Below are positions 8,476 to 18,800 of a stretch of 64,000 nt of DNA, in pieces. The first letter of the stretch is position 1, and each line of letters starts with the position of its first letter. The position numbers and the translations under genes are program-made. The notes beneath the pieces are model-generated. The model did no database searches and was not told the DNA's origin. It saw nothing but the letters and a program-made list of their open reading frames with translations. This DNA is from Vibrio kanaloae. Lineage in GTDB: Bacteria > Pseudomonadota > Gammaproteobacteria > Enterobacterales > Vibrionaceae. The stretch is taken from positions 1,674,001-1,738,000 of the forward strand of contig NZ_AP025497.1 of assembly GCF_024347535.1 (NCBI RefSeq). Reading direction: 5' to 3'.

Positions 8476-9141
8476 ATGAACAGCCCTATGTTTTCACGCA
8501 CAGCATCTCAAGAAAGTGCTCTGCAAACCAATAAAGTGTTGCGTAACACCTACGCTTTACTGTCTATGACACTACTTTGGTCTGCTGTTGTAGCAGGCGT
8601 ATCCATGGCGATGAACCTTCCTCGCCCGGGTCTTATTATCATGCTGGTTGGCTTCTACGGCCTACTTTTCCTAACAGAAAAGAACCGTGACAACAGCATG
8701 GGTCTAGTCTTCACATTCCTATTTACAGGTTTCTTAGGCTACACCATCGGTCCAATCTTAAACATGTACGTTGGCGCAGGTATGGGTGATGTCATCCTAA
8801 CTGCACTTGGCGGTACAGCACTGGCATTTATGGGCGCATCTGCTTACGCACTAACAACTAAGCGTGACCTGTCGTTCCTTAATGGCATGCTATTAGCTGG
8901 TTTCGTAGTACTACTTGTAGGTATGGTTGCAAACATCTTCCTACAAATGCCTCTACTATCATTGGCAATGAGCGGTATGTTCATCCTATTCTCGACTGGT
9001 GTTATCTTGCTTACAACGCAAAACATCATTCGTGGCGGTGAAACAAACTACATCTCTGCAACGATCAGCTTGTATGTATCGATCTACAACATCTTCATCA
9101 GCCTACTAAGCATCCTAGGCATCATGGGCAGCGACGACTAA
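8476..9141 (+). CDS. yccA: Bax inhibitor-1/YccA family inner-membrane protein
   Basis: The 221-residue protein is almost entirely hydrophobic, with about seven membrane segments, and matches E. coli YccA throughout (KVLRNTYALLSMTL, FTGFLGYTIGPILN, GMGDVILTALGGTAL, GGETNYISATISLYVS). YccA is a substrate and modulator of the FtsH protease and protects jammed SecY translocons. The start ATG has a GAGGAAG site. The upstream sigma-32-like promoter fits a role in protein-quality stress. As in E. coli, tusE is the next gene. A strong terminator follows at 9168-9195. Confidence 0.93.
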   Translation: MNSPMFSRTASQESALQTNKVLRNTYALLSMTLLWSAVVAGVSMAMNLPRPGLIIMLVGFYGLLFLTEKNRDNSMGLVFTFLFTGFLGYTIGPILNMYVGAGMGDVILTALGGTALAFMGASAYALTTKRDLSFLNGMLLAGFVVLLVGMVANIFLQMPLLSLAMSGMFILFSTGVILLTTQNIIRGGETNYISATISLYVSIYNIFISLLSILGIMGSDD

Positions 9142-9167
9142 TCGTTCCCATCATTGAAGAATATCTA

Positions 9168-9195
9168 GCCCAAGAGCCTATCTCTTGGGCTTTTT
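9168..9195 (+). terminator. Intrinsic terminator after yccA
   Basis: GCCCAAGAG (9168-9176) pairs with CTCTTGGGC (9182-9190) over a 5-base loop and is followed by TTTTT. Confidence 0.92.
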
Positions 9196-9300
9196 GTATC
9201 TATAAGTGCGATATTTCATTAGATAGCTACAATTTCTGTTGAGAAAGATAAACTTGGTCATGTACCCTATCCACATTGTTAATTGGATTCTGGATTAAAC

Positions 9301-9630
9301 ATGTTTGAATATAACGGCAAGCACATCGAAACCGACGCTCAAGGCTACCTATTGGATTACACGCAATGGGAAGAAGGTATGATTGAAATTCTTGCTCAAG
9401 ACGAGGCCATTGAACTTACGGATGCACACTTAGAAGTCGTACATTTTGTAAGGAGCTTTTACGAAGAGTTCAATACCTCACCAGCGGTTCGCATGCTAGT
9501 TAAAGCAATGGAAAAAGCCCACGGCCCAGAAAAAGGCAACAGTAAATACCTTTTCAAGTTATTCAAAAAAGGCCCAGCAAAACAAGCAACCAAGCTCGCC
9601 GGTTTACCTAAACCAGCAAAGTGCTTGTAG
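9301..9630 (+). CDS. tusE: Sulfurtransferase TusE (DsrC family)
   Basis: From the ATG at 9301 the protein is 109 residues, the same as E. coli TusE; an in-frame TTG at 9283 would only add six non-conserved residues. The DsrC fold signature is clear: [20 protein letters not shown], then [10 protein letters not shown] and [18 protein letters not shown]. The penultimate residue, Cys108, is the sulfur acceptor. TusE takes persulfide sulfur from TusBCD and passes it to MnmA for 2-thiouridine in tRNA. It lies between yccA and a converging acylphosphatase gene, the E. coli neighbourhood. Confidence 0.93.
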   Translation: MFEYNGKHIETDAQGYLLDYTQWEEGMIEILAQDEAIELTDAHLEVVHFVRSFYEEFNTSPAVRMLVKAMEKAHGPEKGNSKYLFKLFKKGPAKQATKLAGLPKPAKCL

Positions 9631-9670
9631 AACCCGATCTGCTTTACGCCATTAAGTTACGTTCGATATA

Positions 9671-9701
9671 AATACTGTAGTGCTATAACTACAGTATTTT
9701 A
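9671..9701 (+). terminator. Terminator hairpin between tusE and yccX
   Basis: AATACTGTAGT (9671-9681) pairs with ACTACAGTATT (9688-9698), followed by TT; the right arm overlaps the yccX stop codon. It serves the plus-strand tusE transcript; the minus-strand side lacks a T-run. Confidence 0.7.
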
Positions 9702-9976
9702 AACGTCCCTACGCGTACGTCCTGGCGCTCACTATCTTTCACTTGATGCATCACTACCTTGTCTACTGTTGCGCTCGAAGGGCCAATATTGAGCCAAGTA
9801 TGTAACTTCTCTATTTGCTGACTCTCTCCGACAGCTAACACTTCAACTCGACCATCATTTAAGTTCTTTGCATAACCTGAGAGACCCATAGCTTGCGCCT
9901 GCCTACTGGTGTGGTAACGAAACCCAACACATTGAACTACGCCTGACACGACAAAAATATATTGTGAACTTTCCAT
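9689..9976 (-). CDS. yccX: Acylphosphatase
   Basis: The 95-residue enzyme hydrolyses acyl phosphates such as acetyl phosphate and carbamoyl phosphate. Both catalytic residues are visible: Arg in [11 protein letters not shown] (about residue 20) and Asn in [11 protein letters not shown] (about residue 38). Length and the two-split ferredoxin-like pattern are normal for the family. It converges on tusE. In E. coli it lies between tusE and rlmI; here a chemoreceptor gene separates it from rlmI. Confidence 0.92.
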   Translation of the reverse strand: MESSQYIFVVSGVVQCVGFRYHTSRQAQAMGLSGYAKNLNDGRVEVLAVGESQQIEKLHTWLNIGPSSATVDKVVMHQVKDSERQDVRVGTFKIL

Positions 9977-10064
9977 AACGTTGCCTCATAAATTATATGA
10001 ATGATATAGTCGAGCTTCTATTCATTCACCGCTTATTGGTGGACTTACTTCGAGTATAACGATT

Positions 10065-11468
10065 ATGAAAGAAATCCCATTTCGTTGGATTGACAAATAT
10101 CTCATTCACCTAAAAATCCAAGAAAAGTTCTATCTACTCTTCTTATTGCCTCTTCTCGCCCTGGTTATATTAACTCTCGTTTTAGATAGTGCAGCGGACT
10201 CTTTACTTGCTCACCTTTATCAAGAAGAAATGCTCTTAATGAAAGGGCTTATCGAAGCAAGTCAACTCACTAAAGATCAAGTTGCTCAGCTTGTCAGCAG
10301 CTCTGAAACTATCTCTTTAGGCTACGGTGCTGGTTCTATTTCAGTAATGAATGGTGCGTTCAGCCTAGTTGCCAACCATGACCAAAACCTTTGGTCTGCT
10401 CTATCGACGACTCAGGTTTCTATCATCGCTGTAACCCTGACGCTTATCGCACTAGGTGTTTACTACATCATGACTTTCATTGGCGGCGCGATGTTCTCTA
10501 TGAACAAAGCTTTGAACACCCTAGCAAATGGCGACTTAACTTGCCGCATGAACTACTTCTTAGTTCGTGACGAGTTCAGTGAAATCGCGATTACAATCGA
10601 TAAAGTCGCTGAACGTGAACAAAACATGGTTCTATCAATCCAAGAGTCTGTCGCTCTCATGCAGCAAATCAGCTCGGACTTGAACCAGTCAACACAACAA
10701 AGTTCAGACATCTCAGGTAACCAACAGGAGCACTTGAATAGTTTGGCAAGTGCAACAGAACAAATGGCAGCTACAATTCGCGAAGTCGCTACCCTTGCTC
10801 ATGAGTCTAGTTCACAAACGATGGACGCTCGTGGCGTTGCTCAGAACGGTCAAGTCAAGGTTTCAAATACATTGGAGTCTATCTCTAGCCTATCTCAAGA
10901 GATCCAATCCGCTTCACAAGCAGTAGAAGAACTGGATGCCAACGCGGCGCAAATCGATGAAGTAGTCACAACCATCAACGGTATTTCAGAACAGACTAAC
11001 CTGTTGGCGTTGAACGCCGCTATCGAAGCTGCACGTGCTGGCGAGCAAGGTCGTGGATTTGCTGTTGTTGCCGATGAAGTTCGTGCCCTTGCCGGCCGTA
11101 CTCAACAAGCGACGGTTGAAATCCAAAGTATGATTGAATCATTACAACGTAACAGCCAATCACTGACAAAATTGATGGAAGTGACTGTTAGCAATGCTAA
11201 CGAAGGTCAAACATTGATGTCGGAAGTAAACGTTGAGATTGGATCGTTAGCTGAAAAGAACCAATCTATTTCTGATAGCAGCACTCAAATTGCTACCGCG
11301 GCTGAAGAACAAGGCGTAGTCGCTGACAACATTGCACAGAGTGTTGAAGAGATTCGTCATCAGTCAGACAGCATCTGCGAGATGATCAGTAAGAGTAATT
11401 TAAATGTTGACCAACTTCGTAAACAAAGCGATACGATGGAAGGTTTGCTGACAGGTCTTAAAGCTTAA
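10065..11468 (+). CDS. Methyl-accepting chemotaxis protein
   Basis: The 467-residue chemoreceptor has a first membrane span at about residues 22-40 ([19 protein letters not shown]), a short periplasmic domain of about 75 residues with no recognised sensor fold, and a second span at about 117-139. A HAMP domain follows, then the methylation and signalling helices. The conserved tip is intact ([20 protein letters not shown], then [18 protein letters not shown]), so it should dock CheA and CheW. There is no C-terminal NWETF-type pentapeptide for CheR binding. The ligand is unknown; the small periplasmic part may limit it to direct or membrane-linked stimuli. It stands alone, with a terminator after it. 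Confidence 0.93.
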   Translation: MKEIPFRWIDKYLIHLKIQEKFYLLFLLPLLALVILTLVLDSAADSLLAHLYQEEMLLMKGLIEASQLTKDQVAQLVSSSETISLGYGAGSISVMNGAFSLVANHDQNLWSALSTTQVSIIAVTLTLIALGVYYIMTFIGGAMFSMNKALNTLANGDLTCRMNYFLVRDEFSEIAITIDKVAEREQNMVLSIQESVALMQQISSDLNQSTQQSSDISGNQQEHLNSLASATEQMAATIREVATLAHESSSQTMDARGVAQNGQVKVSNTLESISSLSQEIQSASQAVEELDANAAQIDEVVTTINGISEQTNLLALNAAIEAARAGEQGRGFAVVADEVRALAGRTQQATVEIQSMIESLQRNSQSLTKLMEVTVSNANEGQTLMSEVNVEIGSLAEKNQSISDSSTQIATAAEEQGVVADNIAQSVEEIRHQSDSICEMISKSNLNVDQLRKQSDTMEGLLTGLKA

Positions 11469-11507
11469 TACTGATATCCAACCTCAATGTGTTGATTAAT
11501 CATTACT

Positions 11508-11531
11508 AGGGCTGCTTTGACAGCCCTTTCT
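11508..11531 (+). terminator. Intrinsic terminator after the chemoreceptor gene
   Basis: AGGGCTG (11508-11514) pairs with CAGCCCT (11521-11527), followed by TTCTTATTT. Confidence 0.8.
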
Positions 11532-11597
11532 TATTTGCTTTTCACCAGTACTTCCCCGACAATACCCCTCCTTCAAATTCAACAAACAGAGTAAATT

Positions 11598-12791
11598 ATG
11601 ACTCCTTCAATTCATCTAGCTAAAGGCCGAGATAAATCACTACGCCGCAAACACCCTTGGGTATTTTCACGCGGTATCGATAAGGTCGAAGGCGAACCAA
11701 AACAAGGTGAAACTGTAGACGTATATGCTCAAAATGGTCAGTGGCTTGCAAAAGCAGCTTACTCACCGGAATCTCAAATTCGAGCTCGTGTTTGGACATT
11801 TGAAAAAGAAGAGATCAACAAGGCGTTCTTCGTAAAACGAATTCAAGACGCACAATCTTTACGTGAAGACATCATTGAGCGTGATGGTCTAACGGGCTAC
11901 CGCCTAACGGCTGCAGAGTCTGATGGCTTGCCTGGTATCACAATCGACAAATACCAAGACTTCCTTGTTTGCCAACTGCTAAGTGCTGGCGCTGAGTTTA
12001 ACAAAAGCGTACTGGTTGAAGCGTTAATTGAATGCTTCCCTGACTGTAACATCTACGAGCGTTCAGACGTGGCAGTTCGTAAGAAAGAAGGCTTAGAACA
12101 GGTTGTTGGCGTTCTTTACGGTGAAGAACCACCGAAGTCTATCGTGATTGAAGAAAACGGCGTTAAGATCAGCGTGAATATTATGGAAGGCCACAAAACG
12201 GGCTTCTATATGGACCAACGTGATAGCCGCAAAGAATCTATGAAATACGTTAAAGGCAAAGATGTCCTTAACTGTTTCTCGTACACAGGTGGTTTTGGTC
12301 TGTATGCCCTTAAAGGTGATGCTAAGCGTGTAATCAATGCTGACGTCTCGCAGCTGGCTCTTGATACAGCTAAGTTCAACGCTGAACTAAATGAGTTCGA
12401 CATCTCGAAAAAGCGAGCAGTATTCCTAAACGCAGACGTTTTCAAACTGCTTCGTGAATACCGTGACCAAGGCACCAAGTTTGACGTCGTTATCATGGAT
12501 CCACCAAAGTTTGTTTCAAGCAAAAATAACCTAACATCAGGTGCTAACGGCTATAAAGACGTTAACATGCTTGCGATGCAAATCCTGAAACCAGGTGGCA
12601 CTCTACTCACCTACTCTTGTTCAGGTTTAATGGGTGCTGACTTATTCCAAAAGATCATTGCAGATGCCGCTCTAGATGCAGGCAGAACAGTGAAGTTTGT
12701 TGAACGCTTCGAGCAAGCTGCCGATCACTTAACAGATACAGCCTATCCAGAAGGTTTCTACCTAAAAGGTTTTGCTTGTAAGGTGTTGTAA
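11598..12791 (+). CDS. rlmI: 23S rRNA (cytosine1962-C5)-methyltransferase RlmI
   Basis: The 397-residue enzyme methylates C1962 of 23S rRNA. An N-terminal PUA domain ([19 protein letters not shown], about residues 9-27) is followed by a linker domain and a Rossmann methyltransferase domain. Seen in order are [13 protein letters not shown], the SAM-binding region [15 protein letters not shown], the MDPPKF motif and the catalytic-cysteine region TYSCSGLMG. It matches E. coli RlmI over its whole length. It has its own promoter region after a terminator and converges on the giant adhesin gene, from which a bidirectional terminator separates it. Confidence 0.95.
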   Translation: MTPSIHLAKGRDKSLRRKHPWVFSRGIDKVEGEPKQGETVDVYAQNGQWLAKAAYSPESQIRARVWTFEKEEINKAFFVKRIQDAQSLREDIIERDGLTGYRLTAAESDGLPGITIDKYQDFLVCQLLSAGAEFNKSVLVEALIECFPDCNIYERSDVAVRKKEGLEQVVGVLYGEEPPKSIVIEENGVKISVNIMEGHKTGFYMDQRDSRKESMKYVKGKDVLNCFSYTGGFGLYALKGDAKRVINADVSQLALDTAKFNAELNEFDISKKRAVFLNADVFKLLREYRDQGTKFDVVIMDPPKFVSSKNNLTSGANGYKDVNMLAMQILKPGGTLLTYSCSGLMGADLFQKIIADAALDAGRTVKFVERFEQAADHLTDTAYPEGFYLKGFACKVL

Positions 12792-12839
12792 GAGCAGGCT
12801 GAAAGCTGAAAAGAATAACTCTTTTTGCGTTATAGGTAT

Positions 12840-12871
12840 AAAAAACCGAGACTTTGAAGTCTCGGTTTTTT
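12840..12871. terminator. Bidirectional terminator between rlmI and the giant adhesin gene
   Basis: AAAAAACCGAGACT pairs with AGTCTCGGTTTTTT around a 4-base loop. A-run and T-run flanks suit both the plus-strand rlmI and the minus-strand adhesin transcript. Confidence 0.92.
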
Positions 12872-12892
12872 ATGTTGGGTGTAACTTATTAG

Positions 12893-15800
12893 TTAATCAT
12901 CTTTGATCACTAAGATAGTGCTTAGACTGTTTGTTAAATCTGTCACCGATAAGCCATCAAACTCGATAGTAACTTGTTGACCACCTTTCTCGACCGTTAG
13001 TGCTGAATGGTTGCTGTCACCTGTAATACTATTGCCGATAGTATTAAGTAAAGCAGTGGCGTCCGATTGTTCTGTAACATCGGTAAACAAGTCTGATAGA
13101 TCAACCTTGTCTCCCTCTGCAACCGAGAAGTCTGTAATTCTGTCAGTACTACCGTCAAGATCACCATCTACCCACTTGAAGATATCTGCATCGTCACCGC
13201 CAGTTAGGATCTCAGAGCCTAAGCCGCCTAATAGGGTGTCGTTGCCACCTTGACCAAAGAGTATATCGTCACCCAAACCACCTTGGAGTGTATCTCCCTT
13301 ATCATTCGTCCCTGCTTGGACAAACTCTTCCACATGCTCTCTAATATACTCATGTACCTGCGCATCAGTTACATCTGAAGCTCCAAGTTTTGAGGCAACA
13401 TATTGCTCAATACCAGCATAACCTTGTTCAGAAACTCCATTAAAGTGCAACGCATCACCAAATAAAATATCATCACCTGCCCCACCATCAACCGAGTCAC
13501 TTCCAGGTAAACGCTCCTCTGTACCACCAAGAATTGCATCCGCTAATTTATCGGCATCAACACCTACAGCAACCTTCCTGTCAGAATCAAACTGATTGAG
13601 AACATTCTCTTGGATGTTATTCCCAATCCCAATAGCTTCTACTTCGACACCATCTTCTGCAAGATTTGCATACGCGTTTAGTGATTCGTCCATCATATCA
13701 TTCCAGTTGGTGATATGTTCTGCATACCCAAAACCACCTTCTCCATCAGGACGCATATAACCTTTCACATTACCGTACACTCGAAGTGTGCCAATCTCAT
13801 CAATCGTAACCTGATTATGGTAGCTATACGTTTGGCCCTGAACATAGTTTCCGCCAGTAACATCATTAAGATAAACATCATTCCAATGCCCTCGATAGTC
13901 AAGCAAGCGCGGGTTGTCTATTTCCTTATTAAAGTAGGTTGGCTCACCATCTGTAATGAAGTAAGCCTTATTAACAGCATCCGGATTACTTTGCTTCACA
14001 TCGCTAAACCAGTTTGCAGCAGTATTGAATGCATCTTCATAGTTCGTACCGCCACCGCTTACAAATTTATTAACTAAATCTTCTAATTCTGAGTCATCGT
14101 AATCACTCAAAGAATTTAAGTTCACTGATACAGACTTGAGCGCATAGTCGTTGAAGTCTGTTATAAATACATTAACGCTCCCACTATTACCTGTACCTGT
14201 ACTCTCGATTAACGACTCAAAAACTTCTTTAAGCTGCCCTTTCATTGCGTTCAGAGACTGTTGGCTCACACTCCCTGAGGTATCCACCATGAATGCAATA
14301 TTATAGTCTTGTCCTTGAGTTACGATATCTCCTGAAAGATCAGCAACATTAATATTATGTTCGTTACCAAGATTGATATTTTGCGAGTCAGCAGATTCGG
14401 TATGGCCTTCAAAACCTGAAAGTTGAATAGAGTCATCTGCCGTTGCGCTAGTTGATATACCTGTTTCTTTTTCTGTCGATTCCACTTCTACTTTCAACGC
14501 AACATTTCCAGCATCAGCACCAGGTACTCGAACCACGAGATCTTGTAATGAGACACTTTGGTTGTTATCGGCTAAATCAAATCCGTCCAAGGTAATCTCC
14601 CCTTGCCCGCTCGCAGTCCCTAGCAAAGTACCTGCAGAGTCATAAAGCAGTGTTCCTTGCGGCAATCCACTTAGCACAACTGATGACAAGTACTCACTGC
14701 CATCCAAATCCGTTACTGAAGCGCTGATATCAACAGAGTAATCTACATAAAGTGGTTGAACAGCAGTTAACTGACCAGATGTGGTGTCGATTTGATAAAT
14801 ACCATCATCAAACTGCACATATTCAACATTATGGACTTCTTTCGTCGTCGCTTGTCCATGCTCTGTCGTGGTGAAGCTCAACCACTTATCATTAATCGAC
14901 CACTTGCTATCGTCTATCTCGTAATCGCCTAGATTCCCTTTTACAATCAGGGTATCCGTTCCTGTACCGCCATATACCCCATCATTTCCGGTACCTGACA
15001 CAAGGACATCATTACCACCGCCCGCATACAGAGACTGGCCGGAAATACCATTGGCTCCAACCAGAACGTCATTAGTCGCATACGAGTTATAGTGAGCTTG
15101 AGCGTATAGTGAATCTTGACCGCCATTGTGGCTTACTAAGTAATTATTAACATACGAGCTTCCATAAAGGTTTTCCCCCCAAGCCTGGCTATCCGACTGC
15201 TCATTTCTAATATTAAACAGGGCTTTATTAAAGTTACCGGACTGGAACTGCTCCGTTGTCGTTCCCCAAGTCAAAAAGGTGCTTGAGAATATCGGCTGAC
15301 TATTGCCAGACAACGAAACTTCAACTGTTGGCTTATCTGCAATACCTACGACGTCTATAACTAAGTTATCTTCCGTACCGGTATTCGTGGTATATGTCAC
15401 TGTTGGCAATTGACCAGACCAGTTTTGGTTTGGTTCGAACATATAACTACCGTCAGTATTAACAACCAAATCGCCCGCATCGAGAGTAACCGTTTGTCCT
15501 ACAGCATGTTCGCGACCACCAATAGAAATTGACGAAATAGTAAGAGTGTTATCGATATCGCTGTCATTTAACAAAACGTTTCCGCTTAGATCATGGTCCT
15601 CATGGACAATACCAATATCAGAATTAGTCACCGTTGGTGCGTTTTCATGTACCGTAACTGATATTGTGGTAGAGGTATTAGCGGTACTTGCGGATTCTTT
15701 TTCGCTCGCTGTCGCAACTACATGAATATCGAAGTCATCATGACTACCTGATGGGGGCTGTACCGTTAGGGTTGATAGATCCCAGTCAGTAATATCAAAT

Positions 15801-18800
15801 GACTCCGTAGATCCACTAAAGGTATGACTGTTACTGCCATCGCTAAGCACCGCGCCCGAAGGCAGGCCTTCAACACTAACACTTAACTCCTCTGAGTCGT
15901 CGGTATCATTTAACTGAGGGGTAAGCTTAGAAATCGGAATTGCTGTATCTTGTTCACCTTCGTTCATACCGTAAGTTTGGTAGAATTCAAGACCATTTTC
16001 AGACTTCAATTCAGAGGTGCGTACCTCGATAGAATCAAGTTGAGAAGAATCGGAAACAATACCAAAGTTTGTGCTATTTAAATCAATAGCACCCTTACCA
16101 TTTACAGATACATTTATATCAAAATTACCAGGGCCACTCTGATTATGATGGTAGATCTCAATAGGATAAAAACCTGACACAGGTGGCTTGAATTCGTTAC
16201 CACTAGAAATTATGCCACTGTTAGATCCCCAACGAGCCTGATCGACTAATTCACCGCCAATTCTAATCGCTAAACTATCATCCCCCGAGCCCACAAAGTC
16301 ATAAGTTTTATTAACATCAAGAAAGACAAGGCCAGTGACAAGTACAGCATTATCTTTTGGTGTTGTTGAACCTTGTGCATCACCAGTTGATGTTGCCGTT
16401 GCGTCTTGTTTGTCAAGCGCATCGATAACACTAATTAGAATATTTGCGTCAATCCCATGACCATTTGAACCAAGGTCAATATCTTCCCAAGTTGAGACTG
16501 CAAACTCTTGAGACGGCAAATGAAGACCATCGGTAGAAGTAAATATCGTTGGTTTATCTGCGTCAGGCGTAACATTAATCGTAATAGTCGCAGGTTCGCC
16601 TACGTTAACCCCATCTGTTGGTTTAAAGCCAATCTCAGCGTAATCTTGCTTTTGATCTCCAACGCCTTCTGTGGCGTACGAGTCGTAACCAGACTCGTCT
16701 GGGTCAGGGGTGAATCGAACCTCTCCAGCGTCAAACTGAGACTTGTTTAAGTCCGTACCGAGCTCAACACTCTGCCAGAAACCATCGCTATCTTTGTACT
16801 CTAGTTTTCCGTCGTCAGGAAGATCGGTAATCACAATACCTAGAGCTGAATCAGGTGAATCAACATCACTTATTCCGAAGAAATCCCACTCGATGAAGGT
16901 TACAGTGTCTTCGTCGGTTGTGATTGGAGATTGTTGTGAAATTGTTACCGTCGCCGCATCGTTCGCACCTTTGATGGTGATGGTCACCACCTGCGGTGTG
17001 CCGTCTTCCGATTTCACCGTGAAGGTTTCTGTCAGTGTATCGTCCACGTTCAACGCATCGACCGTCTCGTTGCCGTTATTCAGCACGTAGGTCCACTCGC
17101 CATTCGCATCCACACTGAACGTGCCGTATTCGCCCGCCGCATCGGTTTGCGCCTGGAACACGTTGTCTGTGTTGTCCACGTCGCTTGCGAACAAGGTGCC
17201 CGTCGCGGTGTTATCCGCCGCGTCTTCGGTCACGTCGCCTGCGACATCGCCTGTGATGTCCGCGCCGTCGTTCGCACCTTTGATGGTGATGGTCACCACC
17301 TGCGGTGTGCCGTCTTCCGATTTCACCGTGAAGGTTTCTGTCAGTGTATCGTCCACGTTCAACGCATCGACCGTCTCGTTGCCGTTATTCAGCACGTAGG
17401 TCCACTCGCCATTCGCATCCACACTGAACGTGCCGTATTCGCCCGCCGCATCGGTTTGCGCCTGGAACACGTTGTCTGTGTTGTCCACGTCGCTTGCGAA
17501 CAAGGTGCCCGTCGCGGTGTTATCCGCCGCGTCTTCGGTCACGTCGCCTGCGACATCGCCTGTGATGTCCGCGCCGTCGTTCGCACCTTTGATGGTGATG
17601 GTCACCACCTGCGGTGTGCCGTCTTCCGATTTCACCGTGAAGGTTTCTGTCAGTGTATCGTCCACGTTCAACGCATCGACCGTCTCGTTGCCGTTATTCA
17701 GCACGTAGGTCCACTCGCCATTCGCATCCACACTGAACGTGCCGTATTCGCCCGCCGCATCGGTTTGCGCCTGGAACACGTTGTCTGTGTTGTCCACGTC
17801 GCTTGCGAACAAGGTGCCCGTCGCGGTGTTATCCGCCGCGTCTTCGGTCACGTCGCCTGCGACATCGCCTGTGATGTCCGCGCCGTCGTTCGCACCTTTG
17901 ATGGTGATGGTCACCACCTGCGGTGTGCCGTCTTCCGATTTCACCGTGAAGGTTTCTGTCAGTGTATCGTCCACGTTCAACGCATCGACCGTCTCGTTGC
18001 CGTTATTCAGCACGTAGGTCCACTCGCCATTCGCATCCACACTGAACGTGCCGTATTCGCCCGCCGCATCGGTTTGCGCCTGGAACACGTTGTCTGTGTT
18101 GTCCACGTCGCTTGCGAACAAGGTGCCCGTCGCGGTGTTATCCGCCGCGTCTTCGGTCACGTCGCCTGCGACATCGCCTGTGATGTCCGCGCCGTCGTTC
18201 GCACCTTTGATGGTGATGGTCACCACCTGCGGTGTGCCGTCTTCCGATTTCACCGTGAAGGTTTCTGTCAGTGTATCGTCCACGTTCAACGCATCGACCG
18301 TCTCGTTGCCGTTATTCAGCACGTAGGTCCACTCGCCATTCGCATCCACACTGAACGTGCCGTATTCGCCCGCCGCATCGGTTTGCGCCTGGAACACGTT
18401 GTCTGTGTTGTCCACGTCGCTTGCGAACAAGGTGCCCGTCGCGGTGTTATCCGCCGCGTCTTCGGTCACGTCGCCTGCGACATCGCCTGTGATGTCCGCG
18501 CCGTCGTTCGCACCTTTGATGGTGATGGTCACCACCTGCGGTGTGCCGTCTTCCGATTTCACCGTGAAGGTTTCTGTCAGTGTATCGTCCACGTTCAACG
18601 CATCGACCGTCTCGTTGCCGTTATTCAGCACGTAGGTCCACTCGCCATTCGCATCCACACTGAACGTGCCGTATTCGCCCGCCGCATCGGTTTGCGCCTG
18701 GAACACGTTGTCTGTGTTGTCCACGTCGCTTGCGAACAAGGTGCCCGTCGCGGTGTTATCCGCCGCGTCTTCGGTCACGTCGCCTGCGACATCGCCTGTG

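Noticed and set aside
9283..9300. TTG start six codons upstream for tusE
   Set aside because: The added residues are not part of the family, and the ATG at 9301 gives the exact length of E. coli TusE.
14930..15070. Ice-binding domain like that of the Marinomonas adhesin
   Set aside because: The GTGND-like motifs here (SGTGNDGVYGGTGTD) number only two or three, far fewer than the long tandem series of the ice-binding region; a short RTX patch is the simpler reading.
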